DNA of 64,000 nt from the NCBI RefSeq assembly GCF_947498345.1, contig NZ_CANMJY010000014.1, positions 41,440-105,439 on the forward strand. Reading direction: 5' to 3'. A model generated the notes under the pieces. The model saw nothing but the letters and a program-made list of their open reading frames with translations, ran no database searches and had not been told where the DNA came from. The DNA is from an uncultured Winogradskyella sp. Lineage in GTDB: Bacteria > Bacteroidota > Bacteroidia > Flavobacteriales > Flavobacteriaceae. Numbering within the stretch: the first letter of the stretch is position 1; the number at the start of each line of letters is the position of its first letter. Both the position numbers and the translations under genes were made by a program. Shown piece after piece: positions 42,342 through 51,243 of the stretch.

Positions 42342-42815
42342 ATGGAGAATGTCATTATCAATTTTTATAAAGCATTTAATAATCTAGATGCTAATACAAT
42401 GATTTCTTATTATCATGACGATATTATTTTTGAAGATCCTGCATTTGGTGTATTAAAAGGAGACAGGGCTAAAGCAATGTGGCAGATGCTATGTGAATCG
42501 CAAAAGGGGAAAGATTTTAAGGTAGAAGCATCAAATATAAAAATTAACGAAAATGAAGGCTCCGCACACTGGGAGGCGTTTTATAACTTCAGTAAAACCG
42601 GTAGAAAAGTACATAATAAAATTGATGCCAAATTCAAATTTAAAGATGGTCTAATTATTAGTCATGTGGACAGTTTTAATCTCTATAACTGGTCTAAGCA
42701 AGCTTTAGGTTTTAAGGGACTATTATTGGGTAGAACAGGATATTTTAAAAACAAACTGAGGTTACAAACTAATGGGTTGTTAAATAAATACATAGAAAAA
42801 AAGCTACCTAGTTAA
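42342..42815 (+). CDS. NTF2-like/SnoaL-type protein
   Basis: 157 residues. FYKAFNNLDANTMISYYHDD, IFEDPAFGVLKGDRAKAMW and SAHWEAFYNFSKTGRKVHNK make the cone-shaped alpha+beta fold of the SnoaL/ketosteroid isomerase-like group. Members are small-molecule enzymes or binding proteins, and the substrate is not predictable. No signal peptide. Followed by an imperfect terminator. Confidence 0.8.
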   Translation: MENVIINFYKAFNNLDANTMISYYHDDIIFEDPAFGVLKGDRAKAMWQMLCESQKGKDFKVEASNIKINENEGSAHWEAFYNFSKTGRKVHNKIDAKFKFKDGLIISHVDSFNLYNWSKQALGFKGLLLGRTGYFKNKLRLQTNGLLNKYIEKKLPS

Positions 42816-42835
42816 TACTTTAGATAGCCTTTTTT
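42803..42835 (+). terminator. Rho-independent terminator after the NTF2-like gene
   Basis: Stem GCTAcCTA / TAGaTAGC with one mismatch and a 10-nt loop, then C and T6. Overlaps the last codons of the gene. Confidence 0.55.
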
Positions 42836-42951
42836 AATAGCAATGTTTCTTTTTAGGGACTTACGAGTTTACTTTATGTTTCATTGCATTATATTAAATA
42901 CAATTCTTGTGCCAAATTTGCTATATAAATAGGAAAAAACTACCCGTTAAA

Positions 42952-43500
42952 TTAACTATATGCCTTCACTTTTCCCTCAACTCCTTTATAAAAAGCTTTC
43001 ATAAATCTAAAATCGGCGTCTTTATCATCAGTTGTATAAAACGGTTCGGACACCTTATTTTGTTTATTCTTAAAATCTAATGCAAACATAATAATAGGTA
43101 CTTTAGCAGTTTTAGCAATGTAATAAAACCCTGTTTTCCATTGCTCTACTTTTTTGCGTGTCCCTTCAGGTGCCAGAGCTAATCTAAATTCTTCTTCTTT
43201 ATCAAATAATTTTGCAATAGCTTCTACTTTATTTTGCCCAGAGGTTCGGTCTAACGGCTTTCCTCCTACTGCCCTGAAATAATAACCAAAAGGCCAGGTA
43301 AATAATTCTTTCTTACCAACAAAATTAGTTTTAACCCTTGTTACTTTTCTCAGCAAAATACCTATATAGAAATCGTGCCAGCTGGTATGCGGTACAGCAA
43401 TTATTACTGCTTTTTTAATTGTATCTTTTGAAAAATTAGTGTTTCCAACAATTTTCCAGCCCAGAAGTTTAAAGTAAATGAATTTTGCTAACCAATGCAT
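42952..43500 (-). CDS. PlsC-type 1-acylglycerol-3-phosphate/lysophospholipid acyltransferase
   Basis: 182 residues, short for the family. VPHTSWHDFYIG carries the HxxxxD catalytic motif (His37, Asp42), and APEGTRKK the substrate-binding EGTR block. It transfers an acyl chain to a lipid precursor at the inner membrane. Last gene of the kdsB-HAD-KdnB-like unit; only one bp separates it from the stop of the gene before. Alternative: an acyltransferase of lipid A or ornithine lipid assembly. Confidence 0.8.
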   Translation of the reverse strand: MHWLAKFIYFKLLGWKIVGNTNFSKDTIKKAVIIAVPHTSWHDFYIGILLRKVTRVKTNFVGKKELFTWPFGYYFRAVGGKPLDRTSGQNKVEAIAKLFDKEEEFRLALAPEGTRKKVEQWKTGFYYIAKTAKVPIIMFALDFKNKQNKVSEPFYTTDDKDADFRFMKAFYKGVEGKVKAYS

Positions 43501-43501
43501 C

Positions 43502-44584
43502 TTACATTTTTTGGTAGAGCTCTAGCAATTTTTGACGTGTAATTACAGATTTCCAGTTTTTTCCTATGGCATTTTCCCATAAAGGCTCTAAACTTAGAGC
43601 TACATCTATCATAGCATTAAATTGGTAGTCGTCTAAATCTGCACACAGACCTTGAGGTAGTTCTATATTATGCTTGGTTTTCATCTTCTTAAACATGGCT
43701 ACTCCATCAGGATAATATTCTTCTAAATGATCAAAAACAATACAGTTACCAATACCATGTTTAATCCCCAATAAATAACCCAACCCATAGCTCATAGCAT
43801 GCGCAACACCTACTTGAGAATAAGCTATGCTCATTCCTCCATGCCAAGATGCCATCATTAATTTATCTTGAGCATCTTCTTCAGTTAAATTATCTTCAAG
43901 GAAAATTTCTTTACAAAGTTCAAATGCTTTTTCTCCATAACTTTGACTAAATGCATTTAAAAAAGTTCCATTAAGCGATTCTATACAATGCACAAAACAA
44001 TCCATACCTGTATAGAACCATTGGTCTTTAGGTACGTCTTTGGTCAACTCCGGATCCAAAATAACCTGATCAAATGGCGTATAATCACTATTAATTCCTA
44101 GTTTGCGCTCTGGACCTGTCAAAATTGTAGTTCGAGAAACTTCTGCACCAGTACCAGAAATCGTAGGTATACCCACATGATATATGGCAGGGTATTTTAC
44201 CAAATCCCATCCTTGATAGTCTTTAGATTCACCTTTATTGGTCAACATTAAAGATACAGCCTTAGCAATATCCATTACTATACCGCCACCTATACCAATA
44301 ATACCAGATGGTAATTCACTATGTTCTAGTATTATATCCTCAACCAATTTGTCAATTTGAGACGTTTTCGGTTCTTCTTTGGTAGGCACGTAAATGATTT
44401 TATCCTTGTAAGACAAGGTTATTCTTGAAGTTAACCAGTGATTGCCTTTAAAAACATCATCAACATAAAATATAAATGGTGCATTACGACTCTTGCGCTT
44501 AGTTGCAAGTATTTCATCTAGTTGATTGAAACTTCCGCGTCCAAATACAACTCTGGACACCATTGGATAATTCTTATATATCAT
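43502..44584 (-). CDS. kdnB: Iron-containing alcohol dehydrogenase family, probable Kdo 8-oxidase (KdnB-like)
   Basis: 360 residues. NAD(P)-binding IGIGGGIVMDIAKAVS near 96-111, PTISGTGAEVSRTT near 145-158, metal ligands in MDCFVHCIES and HAMSYGLGYLLGIKHG. The family covers many substrates, but its closest match in my memory is KdnB, which oxidises C8 of Kdo to make 8-amino-Kdo in Shewanella. The kdsB gene two genes upstream supports this. The partner aminotransferase KdnA is not in the window, so the call is inference. Alternative: other polyol or glycerol dehydrogenase. Confidence 0.6.
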   Translation of the reverse strand: MIYKNYPMVSRVVFGRGSFNQLDEILATKRKSRNAPFIFYVDDVFKGNHWLTSRITLSYKDKIIYVPTKEEPKTSQIDKLVEDIILEHSELPSGIIGIGGGIVMDIAKAVSLMLTNKGESKDYQGWDLVKYPAIYHVGIPTISGTGAEVSRTTILTGPERKLGINSDYTPFDQVILDPELTKDVPKDQWFYTGMDCFVHCIESLNGTFLNAFSQSYGEKAFELCKEIFLEDNLTEEDAQDKLMMASWHGGMSIAYSQVGVAHAMSYGLGYLLGIKHGIGNCIVFDHLEEYYPDGVAMFKKMKTKHNIELPQGLCADLDDYQFNAMIDVALSLEPLWENAIGKNWKSVITRQKLLELYQKM

Positions 44585-44627
44585 TTACTCAGTAATCTTT
44601 AGCAAAAATAAAAACTTAGTTTATTTA

Positions 44628-45335
44628 TTAGCTTTTAAAATAATTTAATATTTCATTTAAATTTTCTACGGTTCTATATTCTGCGCCATTAGTTTCATTT
44701 TTTGCCACTTTTTCGTGTTGCCAAGTGGTATGAAATGGCACATGGATAGCCTCTGCCCCAATATTTATCAAAGGTAAAATGTCAGATTTTAGCGAGTTAC
44801 CCACCATTAAAAATTCTGATGGTTTTATATCTAAATGCCTTAGAAGCTTATTGTAATTGACTTCTTGCTTTTCACTTAACACTTCAATATGATGAAAATA
44901 TTGCAATAAACCCGATTTTTCCAGCTTTCGCTCTTGATCTAATAAATCGCCTTTGGTAGCCACAATTAATCTATAATCTTTTGACAAGACTTTAAGTACT
45001 TCTTCGACTCCATCAAGCAATTCTATAGGTTTGTTAATCATATCCTTACCTATTTGAAGCATCTTAGCAATAATTTCATTAGAAACTTTCCCATTAGATA
45101 ATTCTATTGCCAACTCTACCATAGATAATATAAATCCTTTAACTCCATACCCATATGTTGGTAAGTTTTTTATTTCCATCTTAAACAACTCCTGGTCAAT
45201 TTTATTTGGTGTTTCATAATGCGATAATAACCGACCTGCTTCCTCTTCTGCTTCACGGAAATAGGTTTCATTAACCCATAGCGTATCATCGGCATCAAAG
45301 CCAATGACTTTTATATTTTGGTAATCTACTTCCAT
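44628..45335 (-). CDS. HAD family hydrolase, YjjG-like
   Basis: 235 residues. [16 protein letters not shown] with nucleophile Asp14 and acid Asp16; RLIVATKG motif [14 protein letters not shown] motif IV. Helical cap about 22-105. Substrate unknown, but its place between kdsB and KdnB-like suggests a phosphorylated sugar intermediate (such as Kdo-8-phosphate). The known Kdo-8-phosphatase KdsC lacks this cap, so I do not name it kdsC. The gene overlaps kdsB by 10 bp. Confidence 0.75.
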   Translation of the reverse strand: MEVDYQNIKVIGFDADDTLWVNETYFREAEEEAGRLLSHYETPNKIDQELFKMEIKNLPTYGYGVKGFILSMVELAIELSNGKVSNEIIAKMLQIGKDMINKPIELLDGVEEVLKVLSKDYRLIVATKGDLLDQERKLEKSGLLQYFHHIEVLSEKQEVNYNKLLRHLDIKPSEFLMVGNSLKSDILPLINIGAEAIHVPFHTTWQHEKVAKNETNGAEYRTVENLNEILNYFKS

Positions 45336-46054
45336 AGACGTTTTGCGCGTTCTAAATCCTCTGGCGTATCTATTTCTACACCTTGTACTTGGGTTTCTAC
45401 CATTTTTATACGTTTACCATATTCTAAATAACGGATGCATTCAATTTTCTCTGTGGCTTCAATAAATTGCATACGTAGTACAGTAAAATCTAATAAAGCT
45501 TCTTTTCTAAAGGCATATATCCCTTTATGCTTAAAATAACGCGCACCAGCTTCCTTATCTCTTGGAAATGGAATTGGACTACGTGAAAAATACAACGCAA
45601 AATTATTTTGGTCTACAATTACCTTAACTGTATTTGGGTTATTGATTTCTTCCCAATCTGTAATTTCTACCATTAAAGATGCTAAATCTATAGATTTATT
45701 AACATCATCCTTAAACACTTCCAATACTTTTTGCAAGCTTTCACGTTCTGTAAAAGGCTCATCTCCCTGAACATTTACAACAATATCACAATCTACATCC
45801 GCAACAGCCTCAGCTATTCTATCACTACCAGATTCATGTTCTGTTTTGCTCATTATGGCTTTACCTCCATTATTTACAATCTCGTTAAAAATAATTTCAC
45901 TGTCCGTTACCACATAGACATCACTAAAAAGTTCTGTAGCCACAGTAGCCTCATAAGTTCTCAGAATAACAGATTTCCCTGCCAAGTTCTGCATGAGCTT
46001 TCCTGGAAAACGTGATGCACTATAACGTGCTGGTATCATGGATATAATCTTCAT
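45326..46054 (-). CDS. kdsB: 3-deoxy-manno-octulosonate cytidylyltransferase (CMP-Kdo synthetase)
   Basis: 242 residues, normal length. [16 protein letters not shown] with the P-loop-like start, VNVQGDEPF with metal-binding Asp, and [17 protein letters not shown] are all family signatures. It activates Kdo (or 8-amino-Kdo) with CTP for lipid A assembly. First gene of the four-gene minus-strand operon. The substrate is probably 8-amino-Kdo if the KdnB-like gene is right. Confidence 0.9.
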   Translation of the reverse strand: MKIISMIPARYSASRFPGKLMQNLAGKSVILRTYEATVATELFSDVYVVTDSEIIFNEIVNNGGKAIMSKTEHESGSDRIAEAVADVDCDIVVNVQGDEPFTERESLQKVLEVFKDDVNKSIDLASLMVEITDWEEINNPNTVKVIVDQNNFALYFSRSPIPFPRDKEAGARYFKHKGIYAFRKEALLDFTVLRMQFIEATEKIECIRYLEYGKRIKMVETQVQGVEIDTPEDLERAKRLWK

Positions 46055-46168
46055 GTATTTAATTTATGACCATCTCAAAAATACGGTTTTAGGATGATTT
46101 ACGGGTTTTGGATTTTAATTTTTTATTAGTCAAAATATATTCCAGAAATTGTTTTCACAATGATGCTC

Positions 46169-47611
46169 CTAATTTAAAGTATTTTCTGTAAACATATCAT
46201 CCTTAAAGCCTATTAAATATAGTTTTTCTTTAGCTCTTGTTACAGCTGTATATAGCCATCTTATATAATCTTTATCCATTCCATTGGGCAAATAAGGTTG
46301 CTCGACAAAAATGGTGTTCCACTGTCCACCTTGAGATTTATGACATGTAATGGCATATGAAAATTTGACTTGTAGTGCATTAAAAAAAGGGTTGTTTTTC
46401 ACACCTAAAAAACGCTTATAATTTGAAGTTTCATCTGCGTAATCCTTAGACACTTCCTGATATAATTGATTAGATGCTTCATAGCTTAATGAAGCACTTT
46501 CTACCTCAATCGTATTAAGTAACAATACGGTTTCAAAAGGTCGCATACGAGGGTAGTCAACCATTTTTACTTTTACTTCAGCAAATTTAAAACCATAAAG
46601 TTCTTTTATGCTAAATATTTCTAACACCTCAATAATATCTCCATTAGCAATAAAGCCCGCTTCTGTTGTTGGTTTAATCCAAAAGTAGTTATTCTTTACT
46701 ACCATTAAATAATCACCAGCAGACAATTCATTTTCATTGAATAAGATACGTTGCCTAATTTGCTTATTATATTGGTTGGCACGCTTATTACTACGAACAA
46801 TAATGGCAGTTTCCTCATAACCTTCATTACTATAAGCATCGTTTATTGCGTCCATAATTTCATAACCGTCAACCAGCCTAATAATATCCTTGTAAGGATT
46901 AACATTAAACTTAAAACTCTCATAAAAACTAGTTTTTAAAACTTCTCTTAGTTCTGTAGCATTTTCTAAAATGCCCGAGTCTTGTTCTTGTCTAACCACT
47001 TCATCAAGTTCTAAGCCTATAACATCTTTATTATAGTTTAGACTCAATTTACTACTATCTAATGCAGGACTAATATCTGACTTTACAGGTGGTAACTGTG
47101 CTTTATCACCTATAAGTAATAACTTGCAATTGTGGCCAGAATATACATATTGCATTAAATCATCTAAAAGCGAACCGTTTTCAAATAATTTAGAATCTGA
47201 TGGTAAGTCTGGTATCATTGAAGCTTCATCTACAATAAACATAGTATTCTTATGCTTATTAGGCTGCATTACAAATTTAACTCCTCCTCCCTTATCTTTT
47301 TTTGGGAAATATATCTTTTTATGAATTGTAAAAGCCTCTTTCTTTGAATAATTAGAGATTACTTTAGCAGCTCTTCCAGTTGGAGCAAGCAATACAGCAC
47401 TTTTTTTAGCTTGCCATAAGTTAGAAACTATAGTGCCAATGATACTTGTTTTACCTGTACCTGCATAACCTTTAAGCAAGTAAATAGAATTAGATGACTT
47501 ATTAAAGATAAATTCTGATAACTGCATCAACACCATATCTTGTTTAGAGGTTGGTTGAAACGGAAATTTAGATTTTAATAAAGAATAGAATGCAGAAGCA
47601 TTGGTAATCAT
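46169..47611 (-). CDS. RecD-like ATP-dependent DNA helicase (SF1)
   Basis: 480 residues from ATG at 47611 (MITNASAFYS); a second ATG at 47632 adds seven atypical residues. Motifs: Walker A GYAGTGKTSII near 53-63, Walker B FIVDEASM near 134-141, GDKAQLPPV, and the UvrD_C-type ITCHKSQGGQW and LYTAVTRAKEKLYLIG near the end. It fits the RecD2-like short SF1B helicases of Bacteroidota; likely DNA repair. Function beyond helicase unknown. Confidence 0.85.
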   Translation of the reverse strand: MITNASAFYSLLKSKFPFQPTSKQDMVLMQLSEFIFNKSSNSIYLLKGYAGTGKTSIIGTIVSNLWQAKKSAVLLAPTGRAAKVISNYSKKEAFTIHKKIYFPKKDKGGGVKFVMQPNKHKNTMFIVDEASMIPDLPSDSKLFENGSLLDDLMQYVYSGHNCKLLLIGDKAQLPPVKSDISPALDSSKLSLNYNKDVIGLELDEVVRQEQDSGILENATELREVLKTSFYESFKFNVNPYKDIIRLVDGYEIMDAINDAYSNEGYEETAIIVRSNKRANQYNKQIRQRILFNENELSAGDYLMVVKNNYFWIKPTTEAGFIANGDIIEVLEIFSIKELYGFKFAEVKVKMVDYPRMRPFETVLLLNTIEVESASLSYEASNQLYQEVSKDYADETSNYKRFLGVKNNPFFNALQVKFSYAITCHKSQGGQWNTIFVEQPYLPNGMDKDYIRWLYTAVTRAKEKLYLIGFKDDMFTENTLN

Positions 47612-47720
47612 ACAGAAATAAATATGAAGCAATATAGCATTATTCTGTATTTTGTAATAGATAATTTAATAAGCTTCTTTATTTTTTATTTAGATAGTTT
47701 TAACCAACAAAAAAAAATTG

Positions 47721-47728
47721 TAGATTTG
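47721..47728 (+). promoter_or_regulatory. -7 box of the DUF3822 operon
   Basis: TAGATTTG, full TAnnTTTG match, 27 bp before the ATG at 47756. Confidence 0.5.
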
Positions 47729-47755
47729 CGAGAGACCTAATTAATAAACTCAAAT

Positions 47756-48481
47756 ATGAAAGTAATTATAGCAATTGTAGTTATTATTTTATTAACCATT
47801 GCCATTGTTTGGTTAATTGACAAATTTGTACCAAAAAAAATAAAGCCATTTATTCATCTTGTACTTTGGGCATTAATTATTTACTTAGGTTATATAACGT
47901 TTATGTCGGTTTACAAAGAAATTCAGTTTAATCAACTTAAAGTAAAACGTTATGAGGTTGTTATAGATCGTTTAATAGATATAAGGGACTCACAAGTTGC
48001 CTACAAGGAAGTACATGGTCAGTATGCTGGTGATTTCACCAAACTCATAGATTTTGTTGAAAATGGTAAAGTACCTATTACCCAAAGACGTGACACTTTA
48101 GTCTTAGACAAAGAAAGAACACTTGCTTTTGGTGGTGTTGAAACTATGAAAACCATAACTTTAATAGACACTCTAGCTTATTATACTGTTAAAGATTCTG
48201 TATTTAAAGGAGATAATCGTTTTAAAAATATGGCTAATGTTGGTGTTGGTAAAGAAGGGGCTAAATTTTCGTTAAAAACAGCAAGATTAGATGATATATC
48301 TGTTTTTGAAGTCACTGTAGACAAAGAAATAATTTTACACGACCAAGACAAATATCTGGTTCAAAAAGAAAAACAAGTCGTTTCTGTAGATGGAGTTAAC
48401 GGACCAACTTTAAAAGTGGGCTCACTAGAAGAAGTTAACACTACAGGTAACTGGCCTAAAAACTATTCAAAAAAAGAGTAA
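47756..48481 (+). CDS. Membrane-anchored protein of unknown function
   Basis: 241 residues. Two membrane helices about 3-24 and 31-51, then a soluble C-terminal domain with KVKRYEVVIDRLIDIRDSQV and FTKLIDFVENGKVP. Bacteroidota homologues, as I recall, lie beside DUF3822 genes with unknown function. Likely inner-membrane, soluble part on the outside. It is 3 bp from the DUF3822 gene; one transcript. Confidence 0.65.
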   Translation: MKVIIAIVVIILLTIAIVWLIDKFVPKKIKPFIHLVLWALIIYLGYITFMSVYKEIQFNQLKVKRYEVVIDRLIDIRDSQVAYKEVHGQYAGDFTKLIDFVENGKVPITQRRDTLVLDKERTLAFGGVETMKTITLIDTLAYYTVKDSVFKGDNRFKNMANVGVGKEGAKFSLKTARLDDISVFEVTVDKEIILHDQDKYLVQKEKQVVSVDGVNGPTLKVGSLEEVNTTGNWPKNYSKKE

Positions 48482-48484
48482 GTT

Positions 48485-49291
48485 TTGACCAAAAATAATA
48501 TTAAAGCATTGTCCATTCAAGTAAATTTGAATGGGCTTTCTTTTTGCATTTTAAATAGAACTACAAATACTATTGAGTTTCTAAAGCATATCGCTTTTGA
48601 GCAACAACTTACACCTTATAATACACTGAACCGCCTCAAGGAAGAAATGAGTAGTAATACAGTTTTTTCTAATGAGTTTAACTCCGTCATAGTTATTCAT
48701 CAGAACGAATTGTCAACTCTTATTCCAAAAACATTATATAACGAAAACCATAAAGCAGATTATTTAAAGTTTAACGCTAAAATCTTAAAAACCGATTTTA
48801 TTACTCACGACGAAATATTAATTAATGATAGCGTCAATGTTTACATACCTTATGTAAATATCAATAACTATATCTTTGAAACTTTTGGCGAGTTTACATA
48901 TAAGCATTCCTCTACTCTATTAATCGATTCTATTTTACAGAAAGAAGGTATTAAAGACAAAACTATAGTTTATGCACAAGTTAATAGTTCTACAATAGAA
49001 GTTTTAGTAATGGATAAAGGACAGCTACAGTTATTTAATATTTTTGAATATCATAGTAAAGAAGATTTCATCTACTATATTTTATTTGTTTTTGAGCAGT
49101 TAAAATTAGATGTAGAAACTGTAAAAGTTAAATTGAGTGGTTATATAGAAAAAGACGATGAGTTATATCAAATGCTATATATGTACATAAGACATGTAGA
49201 CATCATTGATAACGATTTTAACTATACGTTTTCAAAAGCCATTACAGATAAAAATCTTCATCATCAATATTTAATCTTAAACTCTTTTTAA
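48485..49291 (+). CDS. DUF3822 family protein (TTG start)
   Basis: 268 residues. The start is TTG at 48485, three bases after the previous stop; the next internal ATG lies about 55 codons on, well past the conserved opening (NNIKALSIQVNLNGLSFCIL). DUF3822 members have an actin-like ATPase-type pattern (SFCILNRTTN, LLIDSILQKEG, VKLSGYI) and may be reduced FtsA/PilM relatives. Family function is unknown. It overlaps rsmD by 1 bp (TAATG), a conserved arrangement in Flavobacteriia. Confidence 0.8.
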   Translation: MTKNNIKALSIQVNLNGLSFCILNRTTNTIEFLKHIAFEQQLTPYNTLNRLKEEMSSNTVFSNEFNSVIVIHQNELSTLIPKTLYNENHKADYLKFNAKILKTDFITHDEILINDSVNVYIPYVNINNYIFETFGEFTYKHSSTLLIDSILQKEGIKDKTIVYAQVNSSTIEVLVMDKGQLQLFNIFEYHSKEDFIYYILFVFEQLKLDVETVKVKLSGYIEKDDELYQMLYMYIRHVDIIDNDFNYTFSKAITDKNLHHQYLILNSF

Positions 49292-49830
49292 TGCGTATCA
49301 TTTCTGGTTTATATAAAGGCAGAAAAATACAGGCGCCAAAAAAACTACCTGTAAGGCCAACCACAGATATGGCAAAAGAAGCTTTATTTAATATACTTAA
49401 TAATCAATATTACTTTGATGAGATATCAGTTCTTGATTTGTTCTCTGGTACAGGTAATATAAGTTATGAATTCGCATCAAGAGGAGTAGAACAAATCACA
49501 GCTGTAGATACCAACTTTGGGTGTGTAAAGTTTATTAATGAAACAGCAGAAACATTTAAAATGCCCATAAGCACTGTTAAAAGCGATGTGTTTACATTTT
49601 TAGACAACTACAATCAAAAACACACGATCATTTTTGCTGATCCTCCCTATAATTTTGAATTAGAACTATTTGAAAAAATTCCAGAATTAGTCTTTAAAAA
49701 TGAACTGCTAGAAACAGAAGGAACTCTTATCGTTGAACATTCTAAACATACCGACCTAAGTCATTTAGAGCATTATTCGCATTCAAAAAATTATGGCGGA
49801 AATGCCTTTAGTTTTTTTGTAAGAAATTGA
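49291..49830 (+). CDS. rsmD: 16S rRNA (guanine966-N2)-methyltransferase
   Basis: 179 residues, normal. MRIISGLYKGRKIQAP is the family opening, RPTTDMAKEALFNIL next, SAM-binding DLFSGTGNISYEFASRG, and the catalytic FADPPYNF. It methylates G966 of 16S rRNA. The 1-bp overlap with DUF3822 suggests coupling. Confidence 0.9.
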   Translation: MRIISGLYKGRKIQAPKKLPVRPTTDMAKEALFNILNNQYYFDEISVLDLFSGTGNISYEFASRGVEQITAVDTNFGCVKFINETAETFKMPISTVKSDVFTFLDNYNQKHTIIFADPPYNFELELFEKIPELVFKNELLETEGTLIVEHSKHTDLSHLEHYSHSKNYGGNAFSFFVRN

Positions 49831-49929
49831 TTAACAGGTTTGTAGGCTAATTCCTAATAAAATATTTTCACTAAATTTATAAGCCTTCGCAGAACTTTTC
49901 TGCATTATTTCTACAATTTTATGCACTTC

Positions 49930-49937
49930 TATTTTTG
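49930..49937 (+). promoter_or_regulatory. -7 box of the secreted-protein gene
   Basis: TATTTTTG, full TAnnTTTG match, 38 bp before the ATG at 49976. Confidence 0.4.
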
Positions 49938-49975
49938 ATATGGTTAATTAAGCTATTAACCAAAACCAAACAATT

Positions 49976-50752
49976 ATGAAAATTTTTAAAAAAGGGATTC
50001 TAATTCTATTAACTGCTGTATTTACGTTCAACTTTTCCTATTCGCAAGAAAAAGAAAAAGAGCAACAACCAACAATGTTTGTAGTACACACAGACAACGT
50101 AAAGTTTGAAATGATGCCAAAATATGAAGAAATAAGCAAGAAGTTTAAAACCGTATGCGAAGAAAACGATATTAAAGATATGACCTGGACTACTATAAGT
50201 GTGGAAGACGGTCGTTATGTTTATGTAAGTCCGATAACAAACATGGCGGATTTAGATAAAAACCCAATGGAGTCTTTAGCAAAAAAGATTGGAGAAGAAG
50301 AAATGAAAAAAATGTTTGACGGCATGGACGAGTGCTATGATTCTCATAGTGATGCCATTGTACATTTTATGCCAGAACTATCGTATATGCCTGAAGGCTA
50401 CAATACTCAAGATAAAAACCAACGAGAGTACCACTTTCTGTATTACTCACCTAAAAATGGTAAAGAAATGAAGGAAGCGATGGCTAAAGTAAAAGAAATG
50501 TTTGAAACTAAAGGTGTTAAAAATGGTTATGAAGTATACCATAGCGGATTTGGTAGTGATGAGAATTATTTTATGGTATCTATAGCCGGAACTTCTGATG
50601 TAGCTATTGCACAAGGAGGCGAAGAAAATGACAAAATCTTGGGGGACGAAAGAAAAGCTACATTCTGGAATGTTATTAAACTTACCACTAAGTACGACCA
50701 GGTAGAAGCTAGTATAAGACCAGATCTGAGTTATTACCCTTCAAACGAATAG
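49976..50752 (+). CDS. Secreted protein of unknown function
   Basis: 258 residues. Signal peptide about 1-23 (LLTAVFTFNFSYSQ). The rest repeats a ferredoxin-like dimeric alpha-beta-barrel feel: TMFVVHTDNVKFEMMPKYEE and then FLYYSPKNGKEMKEAMAKVK. It is rich in Glu/Lys with no cysteine pair, and has no C-terminal sorting domain. Likely periplasmic. Ends before the terminator at 50772. Confidence 0.6.
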   Translation: MKIFKKGILILLTAVFTFNFSYSQEKEKEQQPTMFVVHTDNVKFEMMPKYEEISKKFKTVCEENDIKDMTWTTISVEDGRYVYVSPITNMADLDKNPMESLAKKIGEEEMKKMFDGMDECYDSHSDAIVHFMPELSYMPEGYNTQDKNQREYHFLYYSPKNGKEMKEAMAKVKEMFETKGVKNGYEVYHSGFGSDENYFMVSIAGTSDVAIAQGGEENDKILGDERKATFWNVIKLTTKYDQVEASIRPDLSYYPSNE

Positions 50753-50771
50753 GTAAACTTTATTGATAAAT

Positions 50772-50806
50772 AAAACCCTTTACAATTAAAATTGTAAAGG
50801 GTTTTT
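50772..50806. terminator. Rho-independent terminator, bidirectional
   Basis: 15-bp perfect stem AAAACCCTTTACAAT / ATTGTAAAGGGTTTT with TAAA loop and T run. On the plus strand it ends the secreted-protein gene; on the minus strand it lies just past the 3' end of rnpB. Confidence 0.9.
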
Positions 50807-50810
50807 ATAT

Positions 50811-51142
50811 TTAAGCAAATCTATAAGCCGAATTCTGTACATTTTCTTTTTAGGAAATGAACTCTTAAAAAGAAAAGCCCTTATCATTTATCTACATTTA
50901 CTGTTACCAGCAAACTTTAGCTGCCTACCCTCTAACAATCGCGCGTGCACACTCAAACGTTAGTTTACATGACATTGCACCTCATAGAGTTTACCTGATT
51001 TCACTACAGCATTACCTGTACATTCTTTCTGTTGCACTTTTCCTAGCCTTACAACTGGTGGCTGTTAACCACTATGATTACACTATGGTGTTCGGACTTT
51101 CCTACCCTAAATAAATTTAGAATCGATAAGGCAATCTGCTTT
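50811..51142 (-). ncRNA. rnpB: RNase P RNA (bacterial class A)
   Basis: On the minus strand the conserved 5' block GTAGGAAAGTCCGAACACC and the 3' block ACAGAATTCGGCTTATAG are visible. The ends pair as helix P1: AAGCAGAT at the 5' side with ATTTGCTT at the 3' side. Length about 330 nt. RNase P RNA cleaves the 5' leaders of tRNA precursors with RnpA. Ends are estimated to a few bases. Confidence 0.93.
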
Positions 51143-51145
51143 AGG

Positions 51146-51153
51146 CAAAAGTA
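51146..51153 (-). promoter_or_regulatory. -7 box of rnpB
   Basis: TACTTTTG on the minus strand, full TAnnTTTG match. It places the transcript start at about 51142, the base just before the P1 helix. Confidence 0.55.
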
Positions 51154-51217
51154 ATCAAATTGTTAATAACTCCTATTAAATTTTAAGCTTCGCAAATGGC
51201 TATTTAGAGGTTATTCT

Positions 51218-51225
51218 TAAATTTG
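51218..51225 (+). promoter_or_regulatory. -7 box of dnaX
   Basis: TAAATTTG, full TAnnTTTG match, 18 bp before the ATG at 51244. Confidence 0.5.
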
Positions 51226-51243
51226 TAATTCAGTTAATTTTCA

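Noticed and set aside
43502..44584. Naming the dehydrogenase gldA or dhaT
   Set aside because: Size and neighbours (kdsB) fit KdnB better, though substrate is not proven.
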